A DNA stretch of 64,000 bases. Origin: Candidatus Nitrosopumilus limneticus (lineage in GTDB: Archaea > Thermoproteota > Nitrososphaeria > Nitrososphaerales > Nitrosopumilaceae). The translations under genes were made by a program, and so were the position numbers. Shown piece by piece: positions 51,954 through 59,471 of the stretch. The DNA is taken from assembly GCA_022117465.1 (NCBI GenBank), contig JAHCGZ010000001.1, positions 62,001 through 126,000 of the forward strand. The letters are read 5' to 3'. Within the stretch, counting starts at the first letter, position 1; the number at the start of each line of letters is the position of its first letter. The notes below the pieces were generated by a model. That model made no database searches, had not been told where the DNA came from, and saw only the letters and a list, made by a program, of their open reading frames with translations.

Positions 51954-52466
51954 ATGACAAAATCATCACTAGAAATGAAAAAATTAATTGAAGAATTTAT
52001 TAAAATAACCAATGTAAAATATGAAGATCAAACTGAAAAAATTAAAGAGAAAAGTGATTTAATCGATTGGCAGTTTCATGTAGGAACAAACGTAATAGTA
52101 AGTAAGAATACCAATAGAGAAGACAGAGTGCATGTTAATGTCAATATGAGATTTCCTCCAGAGGATTCAAAATTATTTAGTAGTAAAAATCCATCATTTT
52201 CAAAAACAGTAATGGAGATTAGTGAAATTTGTACAATTTGTAATATCGGACATCAATGGATTAAGGATGGAGAAATAATTGCAGGTTTAGCAATATATTC
52301 ACATATTGATGAACAGAATCTAGACAGAGTTTCATTTCATAATGTTTGGGACAATGTAGCTAGAGTTTCAGGACATGTTCAAAAAATATTACGTTCAAAT
52401 TTTAGTAATTTCTCTTCAAAAAATAACTTATCAGATGTAACAATTGATAAATCCATGTACGGATAG
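51954..52466 (+). CDS. hypothetical protein, possibly DUF2299-like
   Basis: A 170-residue soluble alpha/beta protein with IDWQFHVGTNVIVSKN, RVHVNVNMRFPPED and IIAGLAIYSHIDEQNLDRVSF segments. The layout of paired strands and a C-terminal helical half resembles archaeal DUF2299 proteins, but I cannot confirm this. No catalytic motif is visible. Confidence 0.6.
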   Translation: MTKSSLEMKKLIEEFIKITNVKYEDQTEKIKEKSDLIDWQFHVGTNVIVSKNTNREDRVHVNVNMRFPPEDSKLFSSKNPSFSKTVMEISEICTICNIGHQWIKDGEIIAGLAIYSHIDEQNLDRVSFHNVWDNVARVSGHVQKILRSNFSNFSSKNNLSDVTIDKSMYG

Positions 52467-52557
52467 AATATAAAAAATGATATTTTCAACTTGGCTTAAA
52501 TTCAATAGTTTAGAAATAAAATTATGAATTAGATTCTAATTTTTTATTTAATATCAC

Positions 52558-52653
52558 ATGACTGAAAAATACAAGTATGAGTTATTGAGAAGTATTTTTG
52601 AGTTTAAAAACGATGTTTCCTATTACCAAAATATACATACACGGATTAAATGA
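52558..52653 (+). CDS. 31-residue ORF, doubtful
   Basis: ATG to TGA encodes MTEKYKYELLRSIFEFKND and a short polar end. It lies 12 bp before the next gene, so it may be a leader ORF or the remnant of a longer reading. There is no other support. Confidence 0.2.
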   Translation: MTEKYKYELLRSIFEFKNDVSYYQNIHTRIK

Positions 52654-52665
52654 TGAATAAATGAA

Positions 52666-52965
52666 ATGATTTCTTTTGAATATAGGGTACTAAGTGAATA
52701 TAAATTAAAAATATCTAAAGTGGACACATTAGCTAAATCAATTATGGAACACAGGGAACCTAAAGGAGTTGAAGCAACAGAAGCATCAGAGTTTCTAGAT
52801 GTATTAGTTAATGAAATAGATGGATTCTATAAAGATCATAGCGAGATTCTATCAAAGAATGGAAAAAAACCACATGCACGTTCACGATTGCCAGAGACTA
52901 AAGAATGGATTGATAATATTCAAAGATTTTATGAATTAAATCCACGACAAAGACAAAAAAAATAA
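52666..52965 (+). CDS. hypothetical helical protein
   Basis: A 99-residue charged helical protein (RVLSEYKLKISKVDTLAKSIMEHREP, ending LNPRQRQKK). No family was recognised. It is tail to tail with a zinc-ribbon miniprotein. Confidence 0.55.
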   Translation: MISFEYRVLSEYKLKISKVDTLAKSIMEHREPKGVEATEASEFLDVLVNEIDGFYKDHSEILSKNGKKPHARSRLPETKEWIDNIQRFYELNPRQRQKK

Positions 52966-52974
52966 TTTAAGATT

Positions 52975-53130
52975 TTATTGGGATAATAATTCCCAATCAT
53001 TTTTTCCACATTTACATTGTTTTCCATATGAAATTAGATAATCCATAAATTCTAAATCAGTACAAGGTCCTTGATCAGGAATAATAACTTTTGAGGAACA
53101 TTTTCTACATTTAGCGATAAAATTATCCAT
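52975..53130 (-). CDS. 51-residue zinc-ribbon protein
   Basis: A small ORF from ATG 53130 to TAA 52975. The product begins MDNFIAKCRKCSSKV and contains a second pair, C-K-C-G, giving C8-x2-C11 and C39-x-C41 with another Cys at 23. A zinc-binding fold is likely; the role is unknown. Confidence 0.6.
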   Translation of the reverse strand: MDNFIAKCRKCSSKVIIPDQGPCTDLEFMDYLISYGKQCKCGKNDWELLSQ

Positions 53131-53175
53131 CAATTTCACATCAGAAAAAAATTAATTCACTTAACTTTAAGAAAA

Positions 53176-53577
53176 TCAAAAGTTTTTAGATTCAACAAAT
53201 TCAACAATTGAAAGAATTTCTCCCATTTCTACAAGATGACCGTAACTTGTATTTTTTGCATTTTTCATAGGTTTGTTATCAACACTAATGAAAAGCATGT
53301 TACCGTCATAAAGTGGGATAGTAATTCTTTTAATTTTTGCATAAGACGTAATTGAGTACATACCATCACCAGTGTATTTGGAAGCAGAAGCATAAGTGTC
53401 CCATTCTTTTCTAGAACTAGACATAGTAGCTTTAGTTTTTTCTATAGGAACAATATTTGAAACCCCATTTCTTTGACTATTCCAAAGTAACTGACCACTT
53501 GCATCAGATACAGCAGCAAACCTTACAGATTCATTAAAATCCATTATCATGTTCAAAAGTTGTTCATATTTGTCCAT
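53176..53577 (-). CDS. roadblock-like protein, paralogue A
   Basis: A 133-residue protein. The plan is: N-terminal helix (YEQLLNMIMDFNESV), strand (RFAAVSDASGQLLWNS), helix, two strands (YSITSYAKIKRITIPLYDGNMLFISVD), and a C-terminal helix with YGHLVEMGEILSIVEFV. This resembles a roadblock/longin or profilin-like fold. It is clearly a paralogue of the next gene. Its promoter has TTGGCACTA 55 bp and a TATA box 28 bp upstream of the ATG. The precise function is unknown; sensory or small-GTPase partner roles are possible. Confidence 0.65.
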   Translation of the reverse strand: MDKYEQLLNMIMDFNESVRFAAVSDASGQLLWNSQRNGVSNIVPIEKTKATMSSSRKEWDTYASASKYTGDGMYSITSYAKIKRITIPLYDGNMLFISVDNKPMKNAKNTSYGHLVEMGEILSIVEFVESKNF

Positions 53578-53600
53578 TAACTGTTCAGCGAAATTTTACT

Positions 53601-53636
53601 TAATATAATATTCGAAATTTAAAATTCTAGTGCCAA
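53601..53636 (-). promoter_or_regulatory. promoter with TTGGCACTA element for roadblock-like A
   Basis: On the minus strand TTGGCACTA (53628-53636) lies 27 bp upstream of TATTATATTA (53601-53610). The element centre is 55 bp from the ATG at 53577. Confidence 0.6.
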
Positions 53637-53652
53637 ATTATTTGTAAAATAA

Positions 53653-54060
53653 TTATTCTTCAAAAGTATTAACAAAATCAACAATAGACATTATTTTACC
53701 CATTTCGACATAGCGACCGTAACTTTTTGTTTTTGTCTTTTGGAGAGGAGTATTATCAACATATATCATTAGTAAATGAAATGCATCTAATGGAACAGTG
53801 ACTTGTTTAATTTTTGAAAAAGATGCGATATGATACATTGCTCGACCAAGATCATCAGAATCTTCAATTTTACAGCGTTGTATCCAGTCAGAAGATTCAC
53901 GAGCTAGAGTTTTTTTAATTTCAGGTAAAGGTACTTGAATTTTTGACTCATCACGAATTGTATTCCATAAAATATTTCCAGTGGTGTCACTAATAGCTGT
54001 GAATAAAATTGATTGATCATAATCCATCAACATATGAAGAAGTTTCTCATATCGTGACAT
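53653..54060 (-). CDS. roadblock-like protein, paralogue B
   Basis: A 135-residue paralogue of the preceding protein. YEKLLHMLMDYDQSILFTAISDTTGNILWN, IASFSKIKQVTVPLDAFHLLMIYVDN and YGRYVEMGKIMSIVDFV match it position by position. It is divergent from the DICT-photolyase operon. The nearest TTGGCACTA is 58 bp away in the other orientation, so regulation by it is less certain. Confidence 0.65.
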   Translation of the reverse strand: MSRYEKLLHMLMDYDQSILFTAISDTTGNILWNTIRDESKIQVPLPEIKKTLARESSDWIQRCKIEDSDDLGRAMYHIASFSKIKQVTVPLDAFHLLMIYVDNTPLQKTKTKSYGRYVEMGKIMSIVDFVNTFEE

Positions 54061-54113
54061 ATTGTAAATTAAATATTTCTAGAATAAAAACAATTGTTTA
54101 GAGAGAGAAATAA

Positions 54114-54150
54114 TTGGCACTAGAATTATCAATAAAATTAATTTATATCT
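54114..54150 (+). promoter_or_regulatory. promoter with TTGGCACTA element for DICT-photolyase operon
   Basis: TTGGCACTA (54114-54122) lies 28 bp upstream of TTTATAT (centre about 54146). The element centre is 54 bp and the TATA box 26 bp from the ATG at 54172. Confidence 0.65.
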
Positions 54151-54171
54151 GATTTTATTATTAAAAATGCT

Positions 54172-54726
54172 ATGAAAAACCCATATGAGGATTTTGTACA
54201 TCAAGTATGGGAAGAATTTCCACAATTAGCTGAGTGGCATAATTTAGATAATGAAATTCTACCAATATGGAAATTAGAACAATTCATTGAAGTAGGTTAC
54301 CATAATTTTGATGCAGAGAGAAAACCACTGTATCATCTAAGTAAAATAATTGAAAAATATGCTCAAGAAAATAAACAGCCATTACTAGCAACATTTGAAA
54401 AAATTGCAAAATTTTCATATGTAAAAGAGAGATATCAAGAAATGGTAAAAGATATGCCTAAAGTATGGATAATTGCAGATTTTGACGACGAGGTAATACC
54501 AACTGATGTCATACTGCCAAATTCAGAATTTCTAAGTTGTAGCAATACAAACTTGGCAAATGTTTGGTCAGTATTTACCAGAGGACCCTATGGACCATTT
54601 GGTCTAATAGCTGAAGAATACAAAGATGGAAAATTTAGAGGATTTTTTACACTTAATTCCAATGTATGCAGATATGCTCTAAATGTAATGGGTAATACAC
54701 TAGGAGCTAAATTCGATATCCAATAA
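54172..54726 (+). CDS. DICT-like sensory protein, paralogue A
   Basis: A 184-residue protein. An N-terminal helical section precedes a core with LSKIIEKYAQ, LLATFEKIAKFSYVKERYQEM, KVWIIADF, WSVFTRGPYGPFGLIAEEY and FRGFFTLN. These follow the DICT domain of cyanobacterial and actinobacterial sensory proteins (LSRAIE, F-x-x-x-x-x-F, WxVVVLxPxFxALLxAxE, FxGxxTxD), as I recall it. DICT domains are linked to light signalling. No output domain is present. The photolyase gene starts 21 bp later, so the two form an operon. Confidence 0.65.
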   Translation: MKNPYEDFVHQVWEEFPQLAEWHNLDNEILPIWKLEQFIEVGYHNFDAERKPLYHLSKIIEKYAQENKQPLLATFEKIAKFSYVKERYQEMVKDMPKVWIIADFDDEVIPTDVILPNSEFLSCSNTNLANVWSVFTRGPYGPFGLIAEEYKDGKFRGFFTLNSNVCRYALNVMGNTLGAKFDIQ

Positions 54727-54747
54727 TATCAAAAATAAAAATAACCA

Positions 54748-56094
54748 ATGTTTAAAAAATCACTATTCATTTTTCGTAGAGATTTAAGATTAGAAGATAA
54801 TATAGGATTAATACAGTCTTTACAAAATTCTGAAGAAGTAATTCCTTGTTTTATCTATGATGAAAATTTGATAAGAAATTTTAAAGATTCAGAATTTAGA
54901 TGGAATTTTCTTAACGAATCATTATCGGAATTAGATACAGAATTAATTAAAAAAGGAAGTAAATTGCAAATATTAGAAGGAACCCCAGAAAAAATAACAG
55001 ATAGGATAATTAAAAAAATTAACATAAATGCAGTGTTTCTAAATACAGATTTTACTAGTTATTCACGAAAACGAGACGAACAAATATACCAGAATTGTAA
55101 AAAAAATAAAATAGAATTTCACAGTACATTAGATTTTTTACTTCATAATCCGAATGAAATAAAAACAAATGAAGGTTCACCATATACCATTTATTCATTT
55201 TTTTATAATAAAGCAAAACAGATACCAATTAGAAAAATATTTAAAAATAATAATAAAAATTATTCAAAAGAGATTATTTCAGAGGATAAAATTAAAAAAA
55301 GCAAAGTAAAAAATCATGAGATCATAGGAGGGCGTAAAGAAGGCTTGAAGATTTTAAAAAACTTAGACAAATTCAAAAATTATGACAAAACAAGAGATTT
55401 CCCAGGATTAAATCAAACAACAATGCTTTCAGCACATAACAAATTTGGAACAATTTCAATTAGAGAAGTTCACGACCAAATTAAACAAGTTTTAGGCTCA
55501 GATCATACAATAATGGGAGAAATATACTGGAGAGAATTTTTTAGCTACATATTATTTCATTTCCCACATACTCAAAAAACATCATTTAGACAAAAATTCC
55601 AAAAAATTCCATGGTCAAAATCTACTGAATCTTTTAAAATATGGTGTGAAGGAAAAACCGGATTTCCGATTGTGGATGCAGGAATGAGGCAATTAAATAA
55701 AACAGGATTCATGCATAATAGAGTAAGAATGATCGTAGCATCATTTCTAACAAAGGATCTACATATTGATTGGAGATTAGGAGAAAAATATTTTGGGCAA
55801 AAACTAATCGATTATGATCCTGCAGTCAATTCAGGTAATTGGCAGTGGGCTGCATCTACAGGATGTGATTCAGTACCATATTTTCGAATTTTTAACCCAT
55901 GGAGACAACAAGAAAGATTTGATTTGAATTGTGATTATATTAAAAAATGGGTTCCAGAATTAGAAAAAACTGAATCAAAAATAATTCATAATTTATGGAA
56001 AGAATTTCCAAAAAATTTAGAATATCCAAAACCAATGTTAATTCATAAAATTGAAGCAGAAAAAACAAAAATAATTTTTAAATCTCAAAAATAA
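54748..56094 (+). CDS. phr: deoxyribodipyrimidine photolyase, class I
   Basis: A 448-residue cryptochrome/photolyase family protein that repairs UV-made cyclobutane dimers with blue light. The N-terminal antenna domain begins SLFIFRRDLRLEDNIGL. The FAD domain has GEIYWREFFSYILFH, KTGFPIVDAGMRQLNKTGFMHNRVRMIVASFLTKDL, and DYDPAVNSGNWQWAASTGCDSVPYFRIFNP. The NWQW and N residues are those of class I CPD photolyases. It is the second gene of the operon with the DICT-like protein, under the TTGGCACTA promoter. Confidence 0.95.
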   Translation: MFKKSLFIFRRDLRLEDNIGLIQSLQNSEEVIPCFIYDENLIRNFKDSEFRWNFLNESLSELDTELIKKGSKLQILEGTPEKITDRIIKKININAVFLNTDFTSYSRKRDEQIYQNCKKNKIEFHSTLDFLLHNPNEIKTNEGSPYTIYSFFYNKAKQIPIRKIFKNNNKNYSKEIISEDKIKKSKVKNHEIIGGRKEGLKILKNLDKFKNYDKTRDFPGLNQTTMLSAHNKFGTISIREVHDQIKQVLGSDHTIMGEIYWREFFSYILFHFPHTQKTSFRQKFQKIPWSKSTESFKIWCEGKTGFPIVDAGMRQLNKTGFMHNRVRMIVASFLTKDLHIDWRLGEKYFGQKLIDYDPAVNSGNWQWAASTGCDSVPYFRIFNPWRQQERFDLNCDYIKKWVPELEKTESKIIHNLWKEFPKNLEYPKPMLIHKIEAEKTKIIFKSQK

Positions 56095-56103
56095 AAAAAA
56101 TAA

Positions 56104-56140
56104 TTGGCACTATTTAAATAAATTATTACTGAATTATATA
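56104..56140 (+). promoter_or_regulatory. promoter with TTGGCACTA element for DICT-like B
   Basis: TTGGCACTA (56104-56112) lies 29 bp upstream of the TATA box ATTATATA (56133-56140). The element centre is 54 bp and the TATA box 25 bp from the ATG at 56162. Confidence 0.65.
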
Positions 56141-56161
56141 CTGATAAAAAATACTCAACGC

Positions 56162-56713
56162 ATGACACAACATTTTATGAGTTTTATTGATGACATATGG
56201 AATAAATTTCCAACATTTAAAGAAATAAAAAATACTGATCTTACAAATCATAATTTATTATGGACACTTGATGAATATAGAAATGCAAATTATGTAAATT
56301 TTCAAACAGGTAAAAAAGAACTTTACAGATTAAGCATTTTAATAGAAAATTATGCAGTCGAGCATGACACTACATTATTGGCAACTTTTGAAACTGAAGC
56401 AAGATACAAGTATGTAGAAGAAAGATACACGGAAATTCTTGATAAAATTTCAAAGGCATGGATAATTGGTAATTTCAATAATCAATTTTTACATCAACGT
56501 CCTCCTGCATCTGCAGAAATAGTTAGTTGTGATGGAACAAATATTTCTCCAATGTGGATTGTGATTACAAAAGGTGAAAAAGGACCATTTGGATTAGTAG
56601 CTGAAGATCTTGGAGATAGTGATTACAGAGGATTTTTTACATCAAATGTGGACATTCTAGAAAAAGTAATTGAAGATATCAATGAACAATTAAAAATTAA
56701 AATTGTAATATAG
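56162..56713 (+). CDS. DICT-like sensory protein, paralogue B
   Basis: A 183-residue paralogue of the protein encoded at 54172, with the same landmarks: LSILIENYAVE, LLATFETEARYKYVEERYTE, KAWIIGNF, MWIVITKGEKGPFGLVAEDL and YRGFFTSN. It has its own promoter with the same element and spacing rather than being read through from photolyase. The two paralogues flank the photolyase, so a duplication around it is likely. No output domain is visible. Confidence 0.65.
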   Translation: MTQHFMSFIDDIWNKFPTFKEIKNTDLTNHNLLWTLDEYRNANYVNFQTGKKELYRLSILIENYAVEHDTTLLATFETEARYKYVEERYTEILDKISKAWIIGNFNNQFLHQRPPASAEIVSCDGTNISPMWIVITKGEKGPFGLVAEDLGDSDYRGFFTSNVDILEKVIEDINEQLKIKIVI

Positions 56714-56752
56714 TAAAATATTGAAAAATTAATATAAAAAAATAAAGTGTCC

Positions 56753-58402
56753 TTAAAATTTTGCTCTAATTCCAATAATTACAACAGCTGGAATTCCAAC
56801 ATACATTCCAAGATTCAATGCAATTAATGAAATTCCAATTCCTAAAACTTCAGACTCTGAATTTGCATTTTCCATTAAAGATAATGAACTGATCAATGGA
56901 GTTATTGCAATTTTTACTGCTTCTTTAAAGACTGGTGACTCTCTTTCCCAGTCTGCAATTGTAGGGCTAAATGAATAGTAAATCTCATTAAATGTATCCA
57001 TAAATGCAGAACCTGATTCTGTTTGCAATAATGAATTATCTCTAATTTCTCTAAGTAGTTGAACTTGTGGTGCTAGTTCTGTTCCATAGGTGGCTGTTGC
57101 AATTAGACAACCACCTCCTTTCTCTTCAGTTCTAATCACTTGACAAATTCCATTTACATCTTGAGTTCCAGTTCCACATATTGGAATTAATTGAGATTCT
57201 ACACTGGATTCACTCGTAGATTCTAAATTTGGTTCTTCTTCAATTATTTCTTCAGTTGGTTTTTCTTCAATGATTTCTTCAATTATTTCTTCAATTGGTT
57301 CTACAGTTGGGTTTACTTCAATTATTTCTTCAGTTGGTTCTTCTTTAATTATTTCTTCAATTATTTCTTCAGTTAGCTCTTCTGATACTATCTCATATTG
57401 AGTATTATCATAAAAGAGGCTCAAGGTATTTTCAAGTGTTCCAAATTTAACATTAAAAACATAGATTCCATCTGTTTTCCATAGTGTATCCATAGCAAAC
57501 GTTGTTAGTAAAAAGGATCCATTTGATGCTGGCCCTAGTGTTCCAGATGAGATTATTTTATTTTCAGGGGATTTTATTGCATAAATAAGAGCCGTGTTTA
57601 TCATTGCGTTTGAATCATAATTTTCAATTTGACCATTTATTGTAATTTTGTTTCCATGTTGATATGTTTGTGAATTAGAATTCATGGTAATTTTTAATTC
57701 GTTATTTTGAATAATTGGTGAGTAATTTTCTACACTTACTTCTTCGGTGACTTTTTCACTTTCCAATACTTCAATTGTAAAAGGTAAAATAAAATCAGCT
57801 AGATTGTAATCAACATCAGCAATTTTTAAGCCAACTTGAGTTTGAGGCATTACTTGATTCATATTCATAGAATATGTAATTAGTAATTCTTTTTCATAAT
57901 AAAGATGAGGACCAACATATTCATGAAATGATTCAGTAAATAGTCTTGTTTCTATAGTAGGGGCATTCCAAGAAATTGTTTCTTCATAACTATATGTGAG
58001 ATCTTCTTTATTTTGATACCAGTCATAAATGGATAATCCTACTTGATTATAGTCATCATAATTTGTTGCAAAATACGTGTTTATGCCGCTAGGTTTTTTT
58101 GCATAATTTGTGATAAATTTAGATTCTACAATATTTGACAAATCCTTATCATCACCTAAACTTATAGTAACATCAATTTTATCACCAACATTTGTTTGAA
58201 TATTTCTAATCTCATTATCTGAAACACGTATTACAATTGGTTTCTCTGAATTTATGGATACTTTAATTTCATTATGTATATGAGGAGACCAACGTTCATT
58301 ATCATAATCGGCAAATGAATCTTGAATCACAATACCTGAACCCCCTACAATTAATACTGTTACAGCAATAAGACTAAATGCAAACTTGGAATACAATATC
58401 AT
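56753..58402 (-). CDS. surface protein with Glu-rich repeat and CLIATATYG motif
   Basis: About 549 residues. A signal peptide or anchor (MILYSKFAFSLIAVTVLIVGG) precedes a beta-rich extracytoplasmic region, including an Ig/transglutaminase-like domain (about 245-345; SQTYQHGNKITINGQIENY). A low-complexity Glu/Ile/Pro repeat (EEIIEE, EEKPTEE units, DNA about 57230-57390) follows. Then comes the conserved CLIATATYG block with QVQLLREIRDNSLLQT, and C-terminal hydrophobic helices. The CFI-type block recurs in surface proteins of this lineage (recalled). ATG at 58402 was preferred to a TTG at 58420. Probably cell-envelope associated; function unknown. Confidence 0.75.
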   Translation of the reverse strand: MILYSKFAFSLIAVTVLIVGGSGIVIQDSFADYDNERWSPHIHNEIKVSINSEKPIVIRVSDNEIRNIQTNVGDKIDVTISLGDDKDLSNIVESKFITNYAKKPSGINTYFATNYDDYNQVGLSIYDWYQNKEDLTYSYEETISWNAPTIETRLFTESFHEYVGPHLYYEKELLITYSMNMNQVMPQTQVGLKIADVDYNLADFILPFTIEVLESEKVTEEVSVENYSPIIQNNELKITMNSNSQTYQHGNKITINGQIENYDSNAMINTALIYAIKSPENKIISSGTLGPASNGSFLLTTFAMDTLWKTDGIYVFNVKFGTLENTLSLFYDNTQYEIVSEELTEEIIEEIIKEEPTEEIIEVNPTVEPIEEIIEEIIEEKPTEEIIEEEPNLESTSESSVESQLIPICGTGTQDVNGICQVIRTEEKGGGCLIATATYGTELAPQVQLLREIRDNSLLQTESGSAFMDTFNEIYYSFSPTIADWERESPVFKEAVKIAITPLISSLSLMENANSESEVLGIGISLIALNLGMYVGIPAVVIIGIRAKF

Positions 58403-58514
58403 GAAAAAACTAGTTATCAAACAACTTTAAACATTCTGCTATTAAATTAATTATTAATTTAATGTTCAATTACTACAATCATACAACTAGTAGTAATTTT
58501 ATTCTCAGATACCC

Positions 58515-58533
58515 TGGTTACTAGAGTTAACCA
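58515..58533. repeat. hairpin TGGTTA/TAACCA
   Basis: The 6-bp arms TGGTTA and TAACCA enclose a 7-base loop. It lies in the 306-bp gap 58421-58726, which has no ORF and contains a second, stronger hairpin 130 bp further on. Confidence 0.4.
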
Positions 58534-58663
58534 CTAATTTAGGCACAAAAATCAAAAAATTATCAAATACCAACCTATTTCTAAAACTAGTAAAATCAAG
58601 AATTAGGTTTGCACGCCTGAGATTATATGTTAAGTGACTTAGTTGCTAAATATACAATTCTCC

Positions 58664-58685
58664 AGTGGTAACTTCGGTTACCACT
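58664..58685. ncRNA. hairpin with cUUCGg tetraloop; possible small RNA
   Basis: A perfect 9-bp stem, AGTGGTAAC with GTTACCACT, closed by a TTCG loop flanked by C-G, which is the extra-stable cUUCGg type in RNA. In this AT-rich genome such a stem is unlikely by chance. It could be part of a small RNA or the leader/terminator structure of a neighbouring gene; the gap holds no ORF. Strand is not determined. Confidence 0.4.
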
Positions 58686-58726
58686 GACATACATTTGACA
58701 ACAAGAGAATGTTTAGTTAAAGTAGA

Positions 58727-58924
58727 TTACTTTTTTGAATCCAAATTATCTTTTACTTTATTTTGAATCACAATAATACATTGATGACAAATTATAGATT
58801 CATTAGACATACTTGATATAATATCATTATTTTGAAAATCAGAATCATATGTCATACAAATTATCAATTTATTTGACCAAACTTCAAAATCTAGTTTTTC
58901 TTTTCCACAAATAAAACAATTCAT
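58727..58924 (-). CDS. small zinc-binding protein
   Basis: A 65-residue protein with C3-F-I-C6-G at the start and C-H-Q-C near residue 46, the spacing of a zinc ribbon, and a charged C-terminal helix. Function unknown. Confidence 0.6.
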   Translation of the reverse strand: MNCFICGKEKLDFEVWSNKLIICMTYDSDFQNNDIISSMSNESIICHQCIIVIQNKVKDNLDSKK

Positions 58925-58976
58925 GTACTGTATAGACTCAATTGTAACTTAAGGGAAATAATAAAATAATACATGA

Positions 58977-59105
58977 TCAACACATTACATCCTTGCAATG
59001 TGGCATCAGAAAAGACATTATGATAAATCCACCAAACACAGTAATGCCCAAGGTAAGGGATAATCCAATGAGTAATGTTTTCTTATCATCTAATTTCATT
59101 ACCAT
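58977..59105 (-). CDS. 42-residue single-helix membrane protein
   Basis: A small ORF from ATG 59105 (ATG at 59099 also possible) to TGA 58977. A charged start (MKLDDKKT) precedes a membrane helix (LLIGLSLTLGITVFGGFIIMSFL), and the end has two cysteines (C37, C42) that would lie outside. Function unknown. Confidence 0.5.
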   Translation of the reverse strand: MVMKLDDKKTLLIGLSLTLGITVFGGFIIMSFLMPHCKDVMC

Positions 59106-59172
59106 AAACCAAAATTAATCATTGAAGTATATCAATATAATTAAGAAAAATTACTGGTGGTAAAAATTAAAT

Positions 59173-59367
59173 TTATGGAGCAGATAATGATTCATCATTT
59201 AAACAATTTACAAGTTTTTCACTATAATGACCATATTGGTCCATGCATGTAACAATCAAAGTTTCTAGTTCACGTTCTTGAATATATTGATTATAATATT
59301 CATACCCAAAAGTTCCAATTGCAATACTTACTAAAGCAAGTATTGTAATACTTAAAATAAATCTCAT
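59173..59367 (-). CDS. small membrane-anchored protein
   Basis: A 64-residue protein with an N-terminal hydrophobic helix (FILSITILALVSIAIGTFGY) and a polar region with two cysteines (C41, C55). It is similar in plan to the protein at 28685-28894. Function unknown. Confidence 0.55.
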   Translation of the reverse strand: MRFILSITILALVSIAIGTFGYEYYNQYIQERELETLIVTCMDQYGHYSEKLVNCLNDESLSAP

Positions 59368-59471
59368 ATTTTTTTAACAAAAGAATGAGGTTAAGAGGAT
59401 TTATTAAATTTTCAAAATATTGTTAAATTAAAACATAATAGTGATAAAATAGGCACAAATTAATCTAAAAA

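Noticed and set aside
54114-54122. Use of the same site for the divergent roadblock-like paralogue B
   Set aside because: The orientation is wrong for that gene and the distance is 58 bp with a poor TATA box; left open but not claimed.
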